NCBI RefSeq assembly: GCF_000003195.3
Contig: NC_012874.2
Span: 56,453,797-56,517,796 of the forward strand
DNA length: 64,000 nt
Direction of reading: 5' to 3'
From: Sorghum bicolor
Lineage: Eukaryota; Streptophyta; Magnoliopsida; Poales; Poaceae
Below are positions 1-10,738 of the stretch, one piece after another. The position numbers and the translations under genes are program-made. The notes beneath the pieces were generated by a model, which made no database searches, was not told where the DNA came from, and was given only the letters and a program-made list of their open reading frames with translations. How positions within the stretch are numbered: the first letter of the stretch is position 1; each line of letters begins with the position of its first letter.

Positions 1-1325
1 CTTTGGATCTGTGGAAGGATACTTTCCGCTCTTGGCCTAGCCCTACCGTGGGGTGGAAGGATTGGTTCTTGAGGGTCAACAATTCAGTTGAAGTCCAGTG
101 GGGCGAGAGAAAGTTAGACCAATGCATTAGGTTGTCTATTGCCGATATGCACAGAAATGAATCACTGCTGATGGCTGCATCATATTTCTGGTTAGATACG
201 CTCAATGCTTTTGTCTTTGGCCACGGCCCTGCTTCTCCTACACTTGCCGATGTAGCCATGCTTACTGGCCTAGATGTATCCTCTGTCGATAGCACCCATT
301 TCTTCGACACCAAACCCAAGGCCAAGGTAGAAACTCGTGCCATCGGCGGTTGGTCAGGGTACATCCAGAAATACAGCAAAACAGGCCCTGTCAACATAAA
401 AGAGCAGACTTGCTTTCTGAACATGTGGTTAGACAAATTCGTGTTCTGCGGCCGATCGGCAGGACCAACTTCCGTCTATCTAGCAGCAGCAGAAAACCTA
501 GCCAATGGTGGCCGATTCTCTCTCGGCCGATATCTGCTCGGGGCAGCCTACCACCTCCTTCATCAAGTAACCAGGAAACTCTTACTCGGCCAGTCTATCG
601 GTAACTTGGGAGGTCCTTGGTGGTTCATCAACATGTGGCTCAGCCTCCACATGCACAAGCGCCTTGAGTTCAACCTCTTCGCACAGCGCTTTTCAAGGGA
701 TATAGCCGAGAACTATGTATTGGATGAAGAAGAATCGGCAACACGTCCTCCCCTAAACTTTGGTGAGGCTGTCATATCTCTGCCGGGCACAGGTGGTAAT
801 CCAGATCAAGTTAGCCGATTCTTTCAAACTTTGTACGAAGGTTTGGCCAGAGATGAGCGAGCATGGTTGGCCTATGACGACCCAGACACTATGTTCCCCC
901 TGGTTTTCAACCCATTCAATGATGCTCTCGACAAGGATCACGAAGTGATGATGGCACTGGTCACTCCCCGAGCTATACCAGTCAATTTCTTTGGCAGTGG
1001 GAAAACCTCCCCTCAAACTTATGAATTTTATAACCCATCGGCATTAGCTCGACAATTAACTTTCGGCCAGCTGTCGATTGCACTCTGTTATGCCGATGTA
1101 ATAAAACCGAGGGAAACCATCACCAGCCTCCTTGAATGGATTCGAGTAGCCCAACTGCTGTCAAGTGCCGACACAGATGTAGATTTGTCAGAATGGGTTC
1201 CAGCCGCTTTTATCACTCAGGCATATAAGCAATGGTGGGCAGAATGGAAGGAGCATCTGTTCTGCAAATCGGCCCTCTCATACCACGGTATGATCGATCC
1301 TGAGTACAAAGTCCCTGATGATGCT
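1..1325 (+). CDS. Plant mobile domain (PMD) accessory ORF, first visible exon
   Basis: This open frame runs from the left window edge to a splice donor (GTAAGT at 1326) and encodes about 440 residues. It resembles the plant mobile domain (aminotransferase-like, PF10536) family: a tryptophan-rich N-terminus, the stretch LADVAMLTGLDVSS near residues 79-92, and a conserved helical core. The true start lies upstream of the window. It sits downstream of the Tat integrase on the opposite strand, the usual place of the antisense extra ORF of Tat elements. PMD proteins in hosts act in transposon silencing and development; the role of retrotransposon-borne copies is unknown. No stop interrupts this exon, unlike the neighbouring pol. 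Confidence 0.75.
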
Positions 1326-1402
1326 GTAAGTATCTTTGAACCGATGTTCCAATTCTCTCGATTTCACTTCCATCGGTGATTTACTTTTGTATCGTTTTGC
1401 AG

Positions 1403-2217
1403 GTTGACGACACCCCCCATCGGTCAGCAGGAGTGGCAAGCCGATTGACCTATTTGCATCGGGTCCAATCTCTTCAATCGGCCACAACGCTCCTAGCTTG
1501 GCTGCCATCGTGCATCGAGGCATACGCCTCAAGAAAGTTACCACCAAAAGAACTCAGACATCTCCATCGGTGGCTGCCTCCGCCTTGGCACAGGCTTTCA
1601 AGGTATACTTTCAATTTTCAATTTTATTCTTATGTTTGTTGCACTTGCACTCACAAATCTTTCTTCCTGTATCAGCAAACCAGTGCATCGGCAAGGACCA
1701 AGAGCAAAGGTGCCGATGCCCCCCAGTCCAGCCAGCAGAAGAGAAAGGGCGCTAAAGGTACCAGAGCACAGGCAAAACGCCAGAAAGTAGCAACTCCTCC
1801 TCCTCCTGTATCTCCCATTCCGGTGGAATCTTCTCCTTCTCCCCCAGAAACAGATACTCAGCAAGTACCATCTCCCCCTCATCAGCAAGAAGCACCGCAA
1901 GCGGAAGAACCCTAGCAAGAAGAACCTCAATTAGAAGCACCCCAGCCAGAAAACACATCAGCCGATGTAGGCGAGCAAACTACCGATCCGGCAGGTTCAA
2001 TCATATCGTCATTAGTTTCTTCAATCCAGACAAGCATTGTCCCCGCTCAAGGTAACACACTTTTATAGCATCACTGCCGATGAACTTATTCTTTTTTCGG
2101 CCTTATAACCTCTTCTGTTAATTTTCAGCCGACGTAGTTCCATCGGCAACCCTGGCCGATCAACCTGTGGCTCCATCGGCATCCTCCAGTCAAAGGCGAG
2201 AAATTGCCTTGAAGCAA
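1403..2217 (+). pseudogene. PMD accessory ORF, linker exons (basic, proline-rich)
   Basis: Three short exons can be read from splice-like borders: 1403-1602 (acceptor TTTTGCAG, donor GTATAC), 1676-2051 (acceptor TATCAG, donor GTAACA) and 2129-2217 (acceptor TTTTCAG, donor GTAAGC). The second encodes a basic stretch with a nuclear-signal look (QQKRKGAKG...KRQK) followed by proline/glutamate-rich sequence, and carries an in-frame TAG at 1913-1915. The first shows a probable small indel, since the most family-like reading switches frame. Exon borders are inferred from sequence only. With the PMD exon and the coiled-coil exon this makes a five-exon gene. Confidence 0.5.
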
Positions 2218-2294
2218 GTAAGCCATCCAATCTTCATCAGTATTATTTGCCGATGTTCTGACCATATAATGACTTACTTTGTTTTCTTTTCCAG

Positions 2295-2990
2295 GAACAG
2301 GATTCTCCCGACAGCCTATTCTCCTTCGCCATTGATATCTCTGAAGATGAAGGTGAGGAAGCGAGTTCTTCCCGGGCAGCTAGGATCACATCGGCAGAGA
2401 TCAGGGCCAAGCTGGAAGAACCGTCGGCTCTCCTCCATCAAGACATGGCTCAACTGGTCGATGACTCTGACCCGGCCAAGGCTCTATTCAAGACCCTCAG
2501 AGGCCAAATCCCTGCCGATGCCGAAGAGACCCTGTTCCAGGCCGCACATGTGGAAAGTCGCCAACTGCAATACTAGAGGGCTACCCGGCGCCTTGCCGAT
2601 AGAGCTGCTCAGACTTGGCTTTCTGAGGAAATGCTGAAAGAGAAACTCCTGACCGACGAGAAGCACAAGAACATCGGCACCTTGAAATCTTCGGGAGGCG
2701 CACTAAAGCAGAAGATCTCCGATTTATCGGCCAAAAGAGAGGCCCTGTTGGCGGAACTCAAGCAAGTGGAGGACGCCCTATCCCAAGCCCAACAGGAAGA
2801 GAGTCAACTGCCAGAGACCATCAAGCTCCTTGAACAAGAACGAAACGCCCATGGTCGCAAAGCACTGCAGTTGAAGAAGAAGTTGAAGCCGATAGAAGGT
2901 TCTGCCGACGACGACGTGAAGGAGATAGAAGAAGCCAACCAAATTCGACTGCGCGCCATATCGGCGATCCAGGCGCTGTTGGACGCATGA
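2295..2990 (+). pseudogene. PMD accessory ORF, C-terminal coiled-coil exon
   Basis: One frame runs 232 codons from the acceptor TTTTCCAG at 2287-2294 to the TGA at 2988. It is interrupted once by TAG at 2574-2576. The part after 2631 is a clear heptad-rich coiled coil (Lys/Glu/Leu-rich, for example ALLAELKQVEDALSQAQ) ending in an Ile/Leu-rich helix. A long C-terminal coiled coil suggests self-association or partner binding (inference). It ends 168 bases before the stop of the convergent integrase, so the two transcripts would overlap or nearly meet at their 3' ends. Confidence 0.6.
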
Positions 2991-3157
2991 ACCTTTCATC
3001 GACAACACATCTTCGCCCCTCTGTACTTTCCAGTTCTCTCGTCGTTTTAGTCTAGCCGATAGGACTGTTATCGGCATCTTTTGAAACATTAAGTCCGGCC
3101 CCAAATATACTTTAACCCAGCCGATAGGAGTGTTATCGGCATTTAAACTTTTATGCG

Positions 3158-4267
3158 TCAACCCATACTGGGGTAGTACTTCTTTAAATATTTGCCATTC
3201 AATGCTCTGGGAAATTCAACTCCTTCGAGAGTTACTAAAATGTAGGCATTGCCAGGAGCCGATCGACTTATCCGATAGGGACCCTCCCAATTGGGAGACC
3301 ATTTTCTAAACTTTGAACTTCTAGTCCCGATTGGTAAAATTAATTTCCACACCAAGTCTCCATCGGCAAACTCCTTAACCTTCACCTTCCTATTGTACCA
3401 TCTAGCAATTCTTTTCTTATTCTCTTCTATACTCATCAAAGCCCTCAACCGATGTCCTACTAGATCATCCAACTCATCTGTCATAAAAGTAGCATAATCA
3501 TCGGCAGCCAACTGATCTTGGAAAGATAATCGCCTAGACCCAGCCTTAATTTCCCAAGGCAATACTGCATCATGCCCATACACCAATTGATAGGGTGAGA
3601 CCTTGGTCGATCCATGACAAGCCATCCGGTATGACCATAAAGCTTCATTTAACAACGTATGCCACTTTCTAGGATTTTCTTCAATCTTCCGTTTAATAAG
3701 CTTAATAATTCCTTTGTTAGACGCCTCGGCCTGCCCATTGGCTTGAGCATAGTAAGGAGAGGAGTTTAACACTTTAATCCCCATACCGATTGCGAATTCA
3801 TCAAACTCCCCTGACGTGAACATAGTGCCTTGATCGGTAGTAATTGTTTGAGGAATCCCAAATCGGTAAATGATGTGCTCTTTGACAAAATCAATCATAT
3901 TGACCGATGTGACTTTCTTCAAAGGAATAGCTTCAACCCATTTAGTGAAATAATCAGTGGCAACTAGAATGAACTTATGTCCTTTACTAGATGGTGGATA
4001 AATCTGGCCGATCAGATCAATAGCCCACCCTCGGAACGGCCAAGGCTTTATGATAGGATTCATAGCCGATGCAGACGCCCTTTGAATATTACGAAACTTT
4101 TGACACCCTTGACACCCTTTGAAATATTTGAAGCAATCTTCAAGTATGGTCGGCCAGTAATATCCATTCCTCCTAATCATCCACTTCATCTTAAAAGCCG
4201 ACTGATGCGCTCCACATACCCCTTCATGGATTTCTCCCATCAAACTTCTAGCTTCATCATCACCCAA
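3158..4267 (-). CDS. Tat element integrase (with zinc-binding N-terminus)
   Basis: The 369-residue frame has the HHCC zinc-binding module near residues 13-56 (H and H in EIHEGVCGAHQ, then CQGCQKF). The rve catalytic core follows, with Asp in AIDLIGQ, Asp in TTDQGTMFTS and Glu in NGQAEASNK, matching the D,D-35-E pattern. The C-terminal part has the KFRKWSPNWEGPY motif of gypsy integrases. The catalytic triad looks intact. The same frame continues upstream toward RNase H but is cut by TGA at 4295-4297 and TAG at 4403-4405, both explainable as single substitutions. It would insert element cDNA into host chromatin. Confidence 0.9.
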   Translation of the reverse strand: MGDDEARSLMGEIHEGVCGAHQSAFKMKWMIRRNGYYWPTILEDCFKYFKGCQGCQKFRNIQRASASAMNPIIKPWPFRGWAIDLIGQIYPPSSKGHKFILVATDYFTKWVEAIPLKKVTSVNMIDFVKEHIIYRFGIPQTITTDQGTMFTSGEFDEFAIGMGIKVLNSSPYYAQANGQAEASNKGIIKLIKRKIEENPRKWHTLLNEALWSYRMACHGSTKVSPYQLVYGHDAVLPWEIKAGSRRLSFQDQLAADDYATFMTDELDDLVGHRLRALMSIEENKKRIARWYNRKVKVKEFADGDLVWKLILPIGTRSSKFRKWSPNWEGPYRISRSAPGNAYILVTLEGVEFPRALNGKYLKKYYPSMG

Positions 4268-4402
4268 GCATCGAAGAAGAATCCCATCAATAGTTCAGTA
4301 GTACAATTCATCTTCGAGGAGCACATACTTGGTGGCTTGAAACCGAATTCGCCTTTCTACTTTCTTAGATGGATCTTTCAAATAATCGACGATTTCTTTT
4401 CT

Positions 4403-6382
4403 CTAATCATCGGCACCAATTGCCGATATAGCATTAATCATAGCCTGATATCCCGAGGCATGCTGAGCCAACCGATTGGCCTCTTCATTATGCAATTGAG
4501 GAATATACTCTAACCGGAAATCTTTGAATTCCCTTAACAGCCGCATACTCCTTTCGTAATAAGTTATGAGGACTTCACTTCGGCACCCATAGCTTCCAGC
4601 CAATTGATTTATGACCAGCATAGAATCCCCGAAGACTTCAACAGCATCAGCATGAACCTCCCTCAACAATTCCAATCCCTTTATTAAAGCTTGATACTCA
4701 GCCTGATTATTCGTCGACGTGGCAACAATGGGCAAGGAAAACTCATACTTCCTTCCTCGAGGGGAAACCAATACTATGCCGATTCCTGCCCCTCGATCAC
4801 ACGTAGATCCATCAAAGAAAAGCGTCCACGGTACAATTTCCAAAGCCTCCACTACACCACAATGTTGAGTTACCAAATCGGCCATAATCTGTCCCTTAAC
4901 TGCTTTAGCCGATTCATAACGCAGATCGAACTCTGACAGCGCTAGAATCCACTTACTGATCCTGCCACTCATAATCGGCATGGACAACATGTACCGGACT
5001 ACATCATCCTTGCAGATAACAGTGCACTCGGCCGATAGCAAGTAGTGTCTTAACTTGACACAAGAGAAATATAAGCACAAGCATAGTTTCTCAATAGCCG
5101 AATACCTGGTCTCAGCATCGATCAACCTCCTGCTTAAATAATAAATTACACGCTCCTTCCCTTCAACCTCTTGAATTAAAGCCGAGCCGATGACCATCCC
5201 ATCGGCAGACAAATACAACCTGAAGGGCTTCCCTTGCTGAGGTGGAATTAGAACTGGAGGATTCACTAAATAATTCTTGATTTCATCCAGAGCCAACTGT
5301 TGTTCCTTTCCCCAAACGAACTCTTGATCGGCTTTTAGCTTAAGAAGAGGACTGAAAGCATGAATTTTACCAGACAAATTAGATATAAACCTTCTGATAA
5401 AATTTACCTTGCCGATCAAAGACTGGAGCTCAGTCTTGTTGGTAGGGGCCACTATCTTATTGATGGCATCAATAGATCTTCGACTGATTTCAATCCCCCG
5501 TTGGTGCACCATGAAACCAAGAAATTGTCCTGCCGATACACCAAATGCACACTTATTGGGGTTCATTTTCAAGCCATGCTTCCTTGTGCATTCCAACACC
5601 TTTCGTAAATCGGCAAGATGCTTTGTGAAATCTCTAGACTTAACCACCACATCATCAATATAAATTTCCGCTAGCTTGCCGATGAACTCATGAAATATAA
5701 AATTCATGGCCCTTTGATAAGTAGCACCAGCATTCTTTAGGCCAAAGGTCATGACTATCCATTCAAACAATCCAACATGACCAGGGCACCTGAACGCGGT
5801 CTTTGGAATATCTTCTTCAGCCATGAATATCTGATTGTATCCTGCATTACCATCCATAAAGCTAATATTCCAGTGCCCAGCCGCAGCGTCGACTAGCAGA
5901 TCGACAACTGGCATTGGGTATCCATCCATCGGTATAGCTTTATTAAGATTCCTAAAATCAATGCAGACCCGAAGCTTTCCGTTCTTCTTGTAGACCGGAA
6001 CAACATTGGAAATCCACTCGGCATACCGACACTGCCGAATAAATTTGGCTTCAATGAGTTTGGTTATTTCGGCCTTGATGTCAGGAAGAATATTAGGATT
6101 ACATCGGCGAGCTGGCTGCTGATGTGGCTGAAATCCAAACTTAATCGGCAACTGATGTTCAACAATTGATCGGTCCAAACCAGGCATCTCAGTATAATCC
6201 CAAGCAAAGGAATCTTTATATTCCTTCAATAAATCAATCAACTGTTGCTTACACTCAGAATCTAACTTAGCACTAATAAAAGTGGGTCTAGGCTTATCAC
6301 CACTACCTATATCTACTTCTACTAGATCATCGGCCGATGTGAATCCCTGGCCTAACTTTCCATCATCGGCGAACCTATCCAT
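4403..6382 (-). CDS. Tat element reverse transcriptase with two RNase H domains
   Basis: The 659-residue frame holds RT at about residues 60-340 (KKNGKLRVCIDFRNLNKA, FMDGNAGYNQI, TFGLKNAGATYQR and catalytic YIDDVVVKS). The usual gypsy RNase H follows at about 370-470, beginning LYLSADGMVIGSALIQE, where the first catalytic Asp position reads Ser. A second, archaeal-type RNase H lies near 520-650 (LFFDGSTC, NNQAEYQALIKGLELL, VFGDSMLVINQL) with Asp, Glu and Asp all present. A decayed first domain and intact second domain is the known Tat arrangement. The apparent start at 6382 is created by a frameshift in a T-run, not a natural start. It would copy genomic RNA to DNA in the particle. Confidence 0.93.
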   Translation of the reverse strand: MDRFADDGKLGQGFTSADDLVEVDIGSGDKPRPTFISAKLDSECKQQLIDLLKEYKDSFAWDYTEMPGLDRSIVEHQLPIKFGFQPHQQPARRCNPNILPDIKAEITKLIEAKFIRQCRYAEWISNVVPVYKKNGKLRVCIDFRNLNKAIPMDGYPMPVVDLLVDAAAGHWNISFMDGNAGYNQIFMAEEDIPKTAFRCPGHVGLFEWIVMTFGLKNAGATYQRAMNFIFHEFIGKLAEIYIDDVVVKSRDFTKHLADLRKVLECTRKHGLKMNPNKCAFGVSAGQFLGFMVHQRGIEISRRSIDAINKIVAPTNKTELQSLIGKVNFIRRFISNLSGKIHAFSPLLKLKADQEFVWGKEQQLALDEIKNYLVNPPVLIPPQQGKPFRLYLSADGMVIGSALIQEVEGKERVIYYLSRRLIDAETRYSAIEKLCLCLYFSCVKLRHYLLSAECTVICKDDVVRYMLSMPIMSGRISKWILALSEFDLRYESAKAVKGQIMADLVTQHCGVVEALEIVPWTLFFDGSTCDRGAGIGIVLVSPRGRKYEFSLPIVATSTNNQAEYQALIKGLELLREVHADAVEVFGDSMLVINQLAGSYGCRSEVLITYYERSMRLLREFKDFRLEYIPQLHNEEANRLAQHASGYQAMINAISAIGADD

Positions 6383-6456
6383 TAAAAACCTTCGTCAGAA
6401 CCGACTGCTTGGATCGGTGGAATCTCATAATCGGCAACCTTGAGAAAATCCTTTTC

Positions 6457-6702
6457 CTAAATTTCTCCTGAAATACACCTAGTCCTTTCATAGGTGTCTG
6501 CCTCTGCCGATGCGATGACATAAGAAGAATCTCCTGGGACAATTTCAATCTTGTCACCTACCCATTGGACCAAGCATTGGTGCATTGTAGACGGGATGTA
6601 GCAATTAGCATGAATCCAATCTCTTCCCAACAGTAAGTTGTAAGCACCCTTTCCACTGATCACAAAGAAGGTCGTCGGCAAGGTTTTACTGCCGATGGTC
6701 AA
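6457..6702 (-). pseudogene. Tat protease C-terminal fragment
   Basis: The 81 residues continue the protease: the motif AYNLLLGRDWIHA is the conserved second half of gypsy aspartic proteases. It is out of frame with the N-terminal protease part because one G appears to be missing from a G-run near 6720 (GGGG read where the frame needs one more). It ends at TAG (6457-6459), after which the same frame continues about 24 family-like codons before TAA and the shift into the RT frame near 6385. So protease and RT are no longer translated as one chain. Confidence 0.75.
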
Positions 6703-8051
6703 CTCTGCGCATATCGCCCCTTGACCGGAGACACGTTCCCTTCGAAGTCTTTGAGCATCATATCGGTCTTGGTTAAATCCTGATCCCCTTTTCCAAGCTT
6801 CCGATATACTGCATATGGCATGATATTAATAGCGGCTCCACCATCAACCAGAATCTTGGTCATCGGCTGACCATCCACTTTTCCTTTGACAAACAGAGCC
6901 TTGAGGTGCAGCCTTTCATCATCGGCGGGCTTGTCGAAGATAGCCGTCATCGGATCCAGAGCCAACTCAGCTATTTGGTCGGAAAACTCCACCTCATCAT
7001 TACTGGATGGTGCAAGGAACTCCATTGGCAACATAAATACCATGTTGACATCTGCCGATGGACCTTCACCCTTAGGATCTGATCGTTGCTGATCCCTAGA
7101 TTGTCCAGAGTTCTCTCCCTTGCTCAACTCTTCTCGCCTTTCGCGTTGCAACCTTCTTTTCTGCGTCCGGGTCAACCCCTCTGGACACCATGGAGGAAGT
7201 TGCTGCTGCCTTACTACTGGACGACGATTTTTCTTTGACTCCATCCGATAAGTGTTAGCATCCCTGCAAAGTATGAACTCATCGGGAACCCGTGCATTAG
7301 CCATTTCTTCAAGTTCTTCTTGGTTCCTGGGAAGATATTCGACACGATCCCCAAGCCTGTCATGCACACTAAGCCTGCCCCCCAGCCGATCATGAACAGA
7401 TGCTCTCCCCCTAATCGGCCCATTAAATTGCCGATCATCATCGCGGTAGTACCGATTGCACCTGTCATACCGGTCATAACCGTTGCACTCGGGACAATCT
7501 CTGACAGTGGGAAGTTTGATGTTTTCCTCCCAACAATGAATGAAGAATAGGCAATTCCAGTGATCCCTATGCAGATTCCACTCCTGTTGGCGTCTTTCCT
7601 CTTCCCGACGATAATCCTCTTGCTGACGCCGGTACCGATCTTCACGTTGCTGCCAAGTCTCCTGAGGCCTTCTGTGAGTTATCACAATACCTGATCGGGG
7701 AGGCCTTCCTGAGTTAGCTCTTTCCTGGATTAAACCTTTTCCCTTCGCATCGGCAGTGGTAACTTGATGCTGAAGATCCACCGATGCGCTTCTTTCAGCC
7801 GCTTCTGACGTCAAGACTTTAGCCTTTCCCTTAGCATCTAGCATGTTTGTCGGGAAAGGATGTTGGTCAATCTTCATCGGCTTCTGGGTCATGGAACTGT
7901 CAAACTTGATTCTTCCAGATTCTATAGCCGATTGCAGCTGCTGTCTGAAAACCTTGCACTCATTGGTGTCATGAGAAGTTGCATTGTGCCATTTGCAATA
8001 TTTCATCCTTTTTAATTCTTCATCTGATGGGATCACATGATTAGGGGACAA
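6699..8051 (-). pseudogene. Tat gag C-terminus plus protease N-terminus
   Basis: This 450-residue frame begins right after an in-frame TAA (about 8060-8062) that breaks gag; the shown start is only the first codon after that stop. Near its N-terminus is a zinc-knuckle-like module (CKWHNATSHDTNEC). An Arg/Gln/Glu-rich charged tract with many RR and RREE runs follows at about residues 110-330. The aspartic protease active site is ILVDGGAAINIMP, where the usual Asp-Ser/Thr-Gly reads Asp-Gly-Gly, as seen in this lineage. The frame ends at 6699 after a one-base deletion. Products would be nucleocapsid and the particle-maturing protease. Confidence 0.82.
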
Positions 8052-8214
8052 CTTGATCTGACCTTACTGAAGTAAAAAGTCAAATATCCTATCGGCCTTA
8101 GCAGTGTCAAACTCGAACTTCTCTGGTTCTTTATGTCCAAAAGGACAAGACATCGGCTTCTTATTTTTTACCCACTCTGCCAAGCCGATGACTGGTTCTT
8201 CATCAGAATCTGAG
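8052..8214 (-). pseudogene. Tat gag segment left of the Athila insertion
   Basis: About 50 codons (WVKNKKPMSCPFGHKEPEK, FDTAKADRIFDFLLQ) continue the gag that stops at 17445 on the far side of the inserted element. The reading frame is kept across the insertion point if the inserted element and one copy of the target duplication are ignored. The segment ends in TAA just before the zinc-knuckle ORF, in the same frame, so gag and protease were once one frame and are now parted by a nonsense change. Confidence 0.75.
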
Positions 8215-8219
8215 CTTGT

Positions 8220-9428
8220 TGTTGATATTTGGGAACGCAATAAGAAATTGATCAGCAAGCGCACGGATATCGGTGAGCACTTCACCCGGGAAATTATCCA
8301 GAGTATCGTATTTATTATTTTACCACTAGGAGAAAGAGTGCATCTGACTAACCGGTCTATTACTACTAACCTTTTAGGCACAAAGAATGTCTTTCGATGT
8401 GAGTGATAAATAGAGAAGACTGCAACCATAGTCTCCTTCTAACCTTGGTAAGGATGATCTACTGTTCTAATGGGGAGGCTAACGGAATCTAGACACCACA
8501 AAGGATGTTCAACCCGCACCTATAAACCCTATCCTTCCTGCTAACGAGATATGGTCTGCAAAGGTAACTCGGAATTGTCACGTTCCTCACTCCATGGTCC
8601 AGCTAGTCAGGGAATATCTATGAGTACCGTAGCCTAAACACCACGTTTGCGCGAGCAATGATTACTCTAAACTCTACGCGAAGAGATTAAAGTAAACTCA
8701 TAAACCATAAGAACAATAAAACAAGAACTTACTAGAATTTAGAAGTCGAAATACTGAAGAATCCTAGGAGCAAGCTTCGGGTTAGGAGAACTTGATCCCA
8801 CAAGTACAAGCTTGGAGTAGACACCGACAGGCCGGGCTTCCTCCAATCTACACCTCCAATCTATCTCTCTCAATCTAGTAGAAACTAGAAGATCTATTTC
8901 TACTTTACATTGGTTGCTAAGCCTAAAAAGAAATATTAATTAGAGAAGAGGTTTTCCTTCGAGGGTACCCCTCAATATCTATGATAATTTCTTCATGTCT
9001 TCTCCAAGGGCCAGGGGGGTCTCCTTATATAGTCCTCCTCCTCTATGCGTTTTTGGGTCGGTAGGCGAGGTGGTACTATGTTTTCTTGATCCAATAGGTC
9101 GGAGGAACATCCCGTGCAAAGAGAGTCCTGATTGGCATCCAACAGGGGGCGGGCGCCCTGGGCCTGGCCCCTTTCGGCCTCTGTTTTCTTCCCGTGGCTT
9201 CTGGAGTCTTCTAGATGGTAGAAAATCGCGCGGTGCGTTGATATCTCTATGTAATCCCGACATGTGGGCCTTACTTCCTTATTTCCTGATAACCCCCTGC
9301 AGAAACACATAAACAACAAAACTCGTGGAATTCTGTCAGATCAAACCCTAATTCTAGGTGTTGGTTGCATATTGGTCCTTTCTCTTGTTTATTTGATAAT
9401 TAAAATTGATACTTAAGAACCGTCAACA
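8220..9428 (-). repeat. 3' LTR of the Athila-type element
   Basis: The 1,209-bp LTR pairs with 16191-17444. By eye it differs at roughly thirty positions plus small indels. It contains the stretch GGGGGCGGGCGCCC once, where the other LTR has extra copies. Plus-strand ORFs inside (for example 8104-8406) recur in both LTRs and look like chance frames. Confidence 0.9.
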
Positions 9429-9443
9429 AATACCCCCATACTT
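9429..9443 (-). other. Polypurine tract of the Athila-type element
   Basis: On the minus strand the sequence AAGTATGGGGGTATT directly precedes the 3' LTR, the expected place for the plus-strand primer of reverse transcription. Confidence 0.7.
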
Positions 9444-10738
9444 AGGCTTTTACTCGTCCTCGAGAAAAGGATGGTTAAGAACAATATCTGGGGTAAAACA
9501 TTTTAAAAGCATTCTCTTTATAATTGCAGGGTGATAAAAATTCCACTGTGTACTGTAGTCAGGGAAGTATATGATTAAGAGTAAAGATCCTTTCTTCTCA
9601 ACCCTGTCACTTGGAGTTTTTGTATAATTTTGAAAGAAAGGTAGCATACCTTTTTATCCTCATAGGTTCTCTCAGATCACTCATTATCTTTTATATGTCT
9701 CACTGAGGTTGTTTTAATTTGCAAAAATTCTCAAGCATACTTACTTTGCATTTATTGCCTGATCAAAACGGGATCCGAGGAGGGGAATGTCATACTCTTA
9801 GATCAAAGCCTTTGGAAATTAAAATCTTTGTCAACTCTTGCTGGCATATTGCTTATTAGAGGGACCATGGGCTATCATTTTTCTTCTTCTCTTTTTTTTA
9901 AGTGGATACCGAGGTACCCCTAATTCTACTGCCGGACACTTGTCCATTTTTTCTGCGAGGTTGTCGAGCACTTGGTCCTTTTTATTTCCTTGAAATATCT
10001 TTATTTTTGCATAGCCCATGCCTCTAATGCAATAATACTTCGGAAGAGTGAATCTTTCTGAATAAATGTCTTGATCTTAGGAGCATGATAAATCTCTCAA
10101 CAAGGGTCTAACTCATTTTGAACAAACTCAATACAGAGTAGATAGCCTTTATAATCATAATTAATATTTTCATTTTTATCAGGAATATAAAACACTGAGG
10201 ATGGTAGCTAGAATTTTGAATATTTTGAAATAAATTCTCCAAGTAGCAATGGTATCAAGAATAAGAAACTCATACTCTACCATCACATATTCCACATTGA
10301 CTTAAGTAACATAGGGTTTTAAAATAATTTTCAATAATTGCAAGTCTTCAGGAAATATCACAGATTGAGATTAATCATGATTAGAAATATTTTAATCTTT
10401 TTAATTTATCATGTCGGAGACAATATTCTGCATAATCCAAAATATATGTATGTGTAAAGTAAAGTGTGCAGAGTGTGTACCTGAATCGTGGAGTGGTGTA
10501 ATCGGAGTGTGTTTAGCATGTTGAGGGATCTCCCCCATACTTGTTTTCTGCTTTCTTGCATAAAAATAAAGTAGAGACACACAAGACATAATAATAATAC
10601 TCTTTATTAATCTTGAGGCATTTATTACAAAAGACTAGTAGCAAACTGATGATAGTAAACTGATAATAATAGCAAACCTAAACCGAATTTAAAGATAGAT
10701 GACTAAAATGCATTGCCTCAAGGTCTAATCTAGATAAC
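9444..10738. other. Non-coding 3' region of the Athila-type element
   Basis: An AT-rich stretch of about 1.3 kb between the polypurine tract and the extra ORF. I see only short chance frames and no recognised domain. Athila-lineage elements commonly have such a long untranslated 3' region. Confidence 0.6.

Noticed and set aside
8104..8406. A plus-strand frame of 100 codons, with a near-identical 63-codon frame at 16186-16377
   Set aside because: Both lie at the same place in the two LTRs and have no family resemblance; a chance frame duplicated with the LTR.
8979..9319. Overlapping frames on both strands in the LTR
   Set aside because: They overlap each other in several frames within LTR sequence and show no domain.
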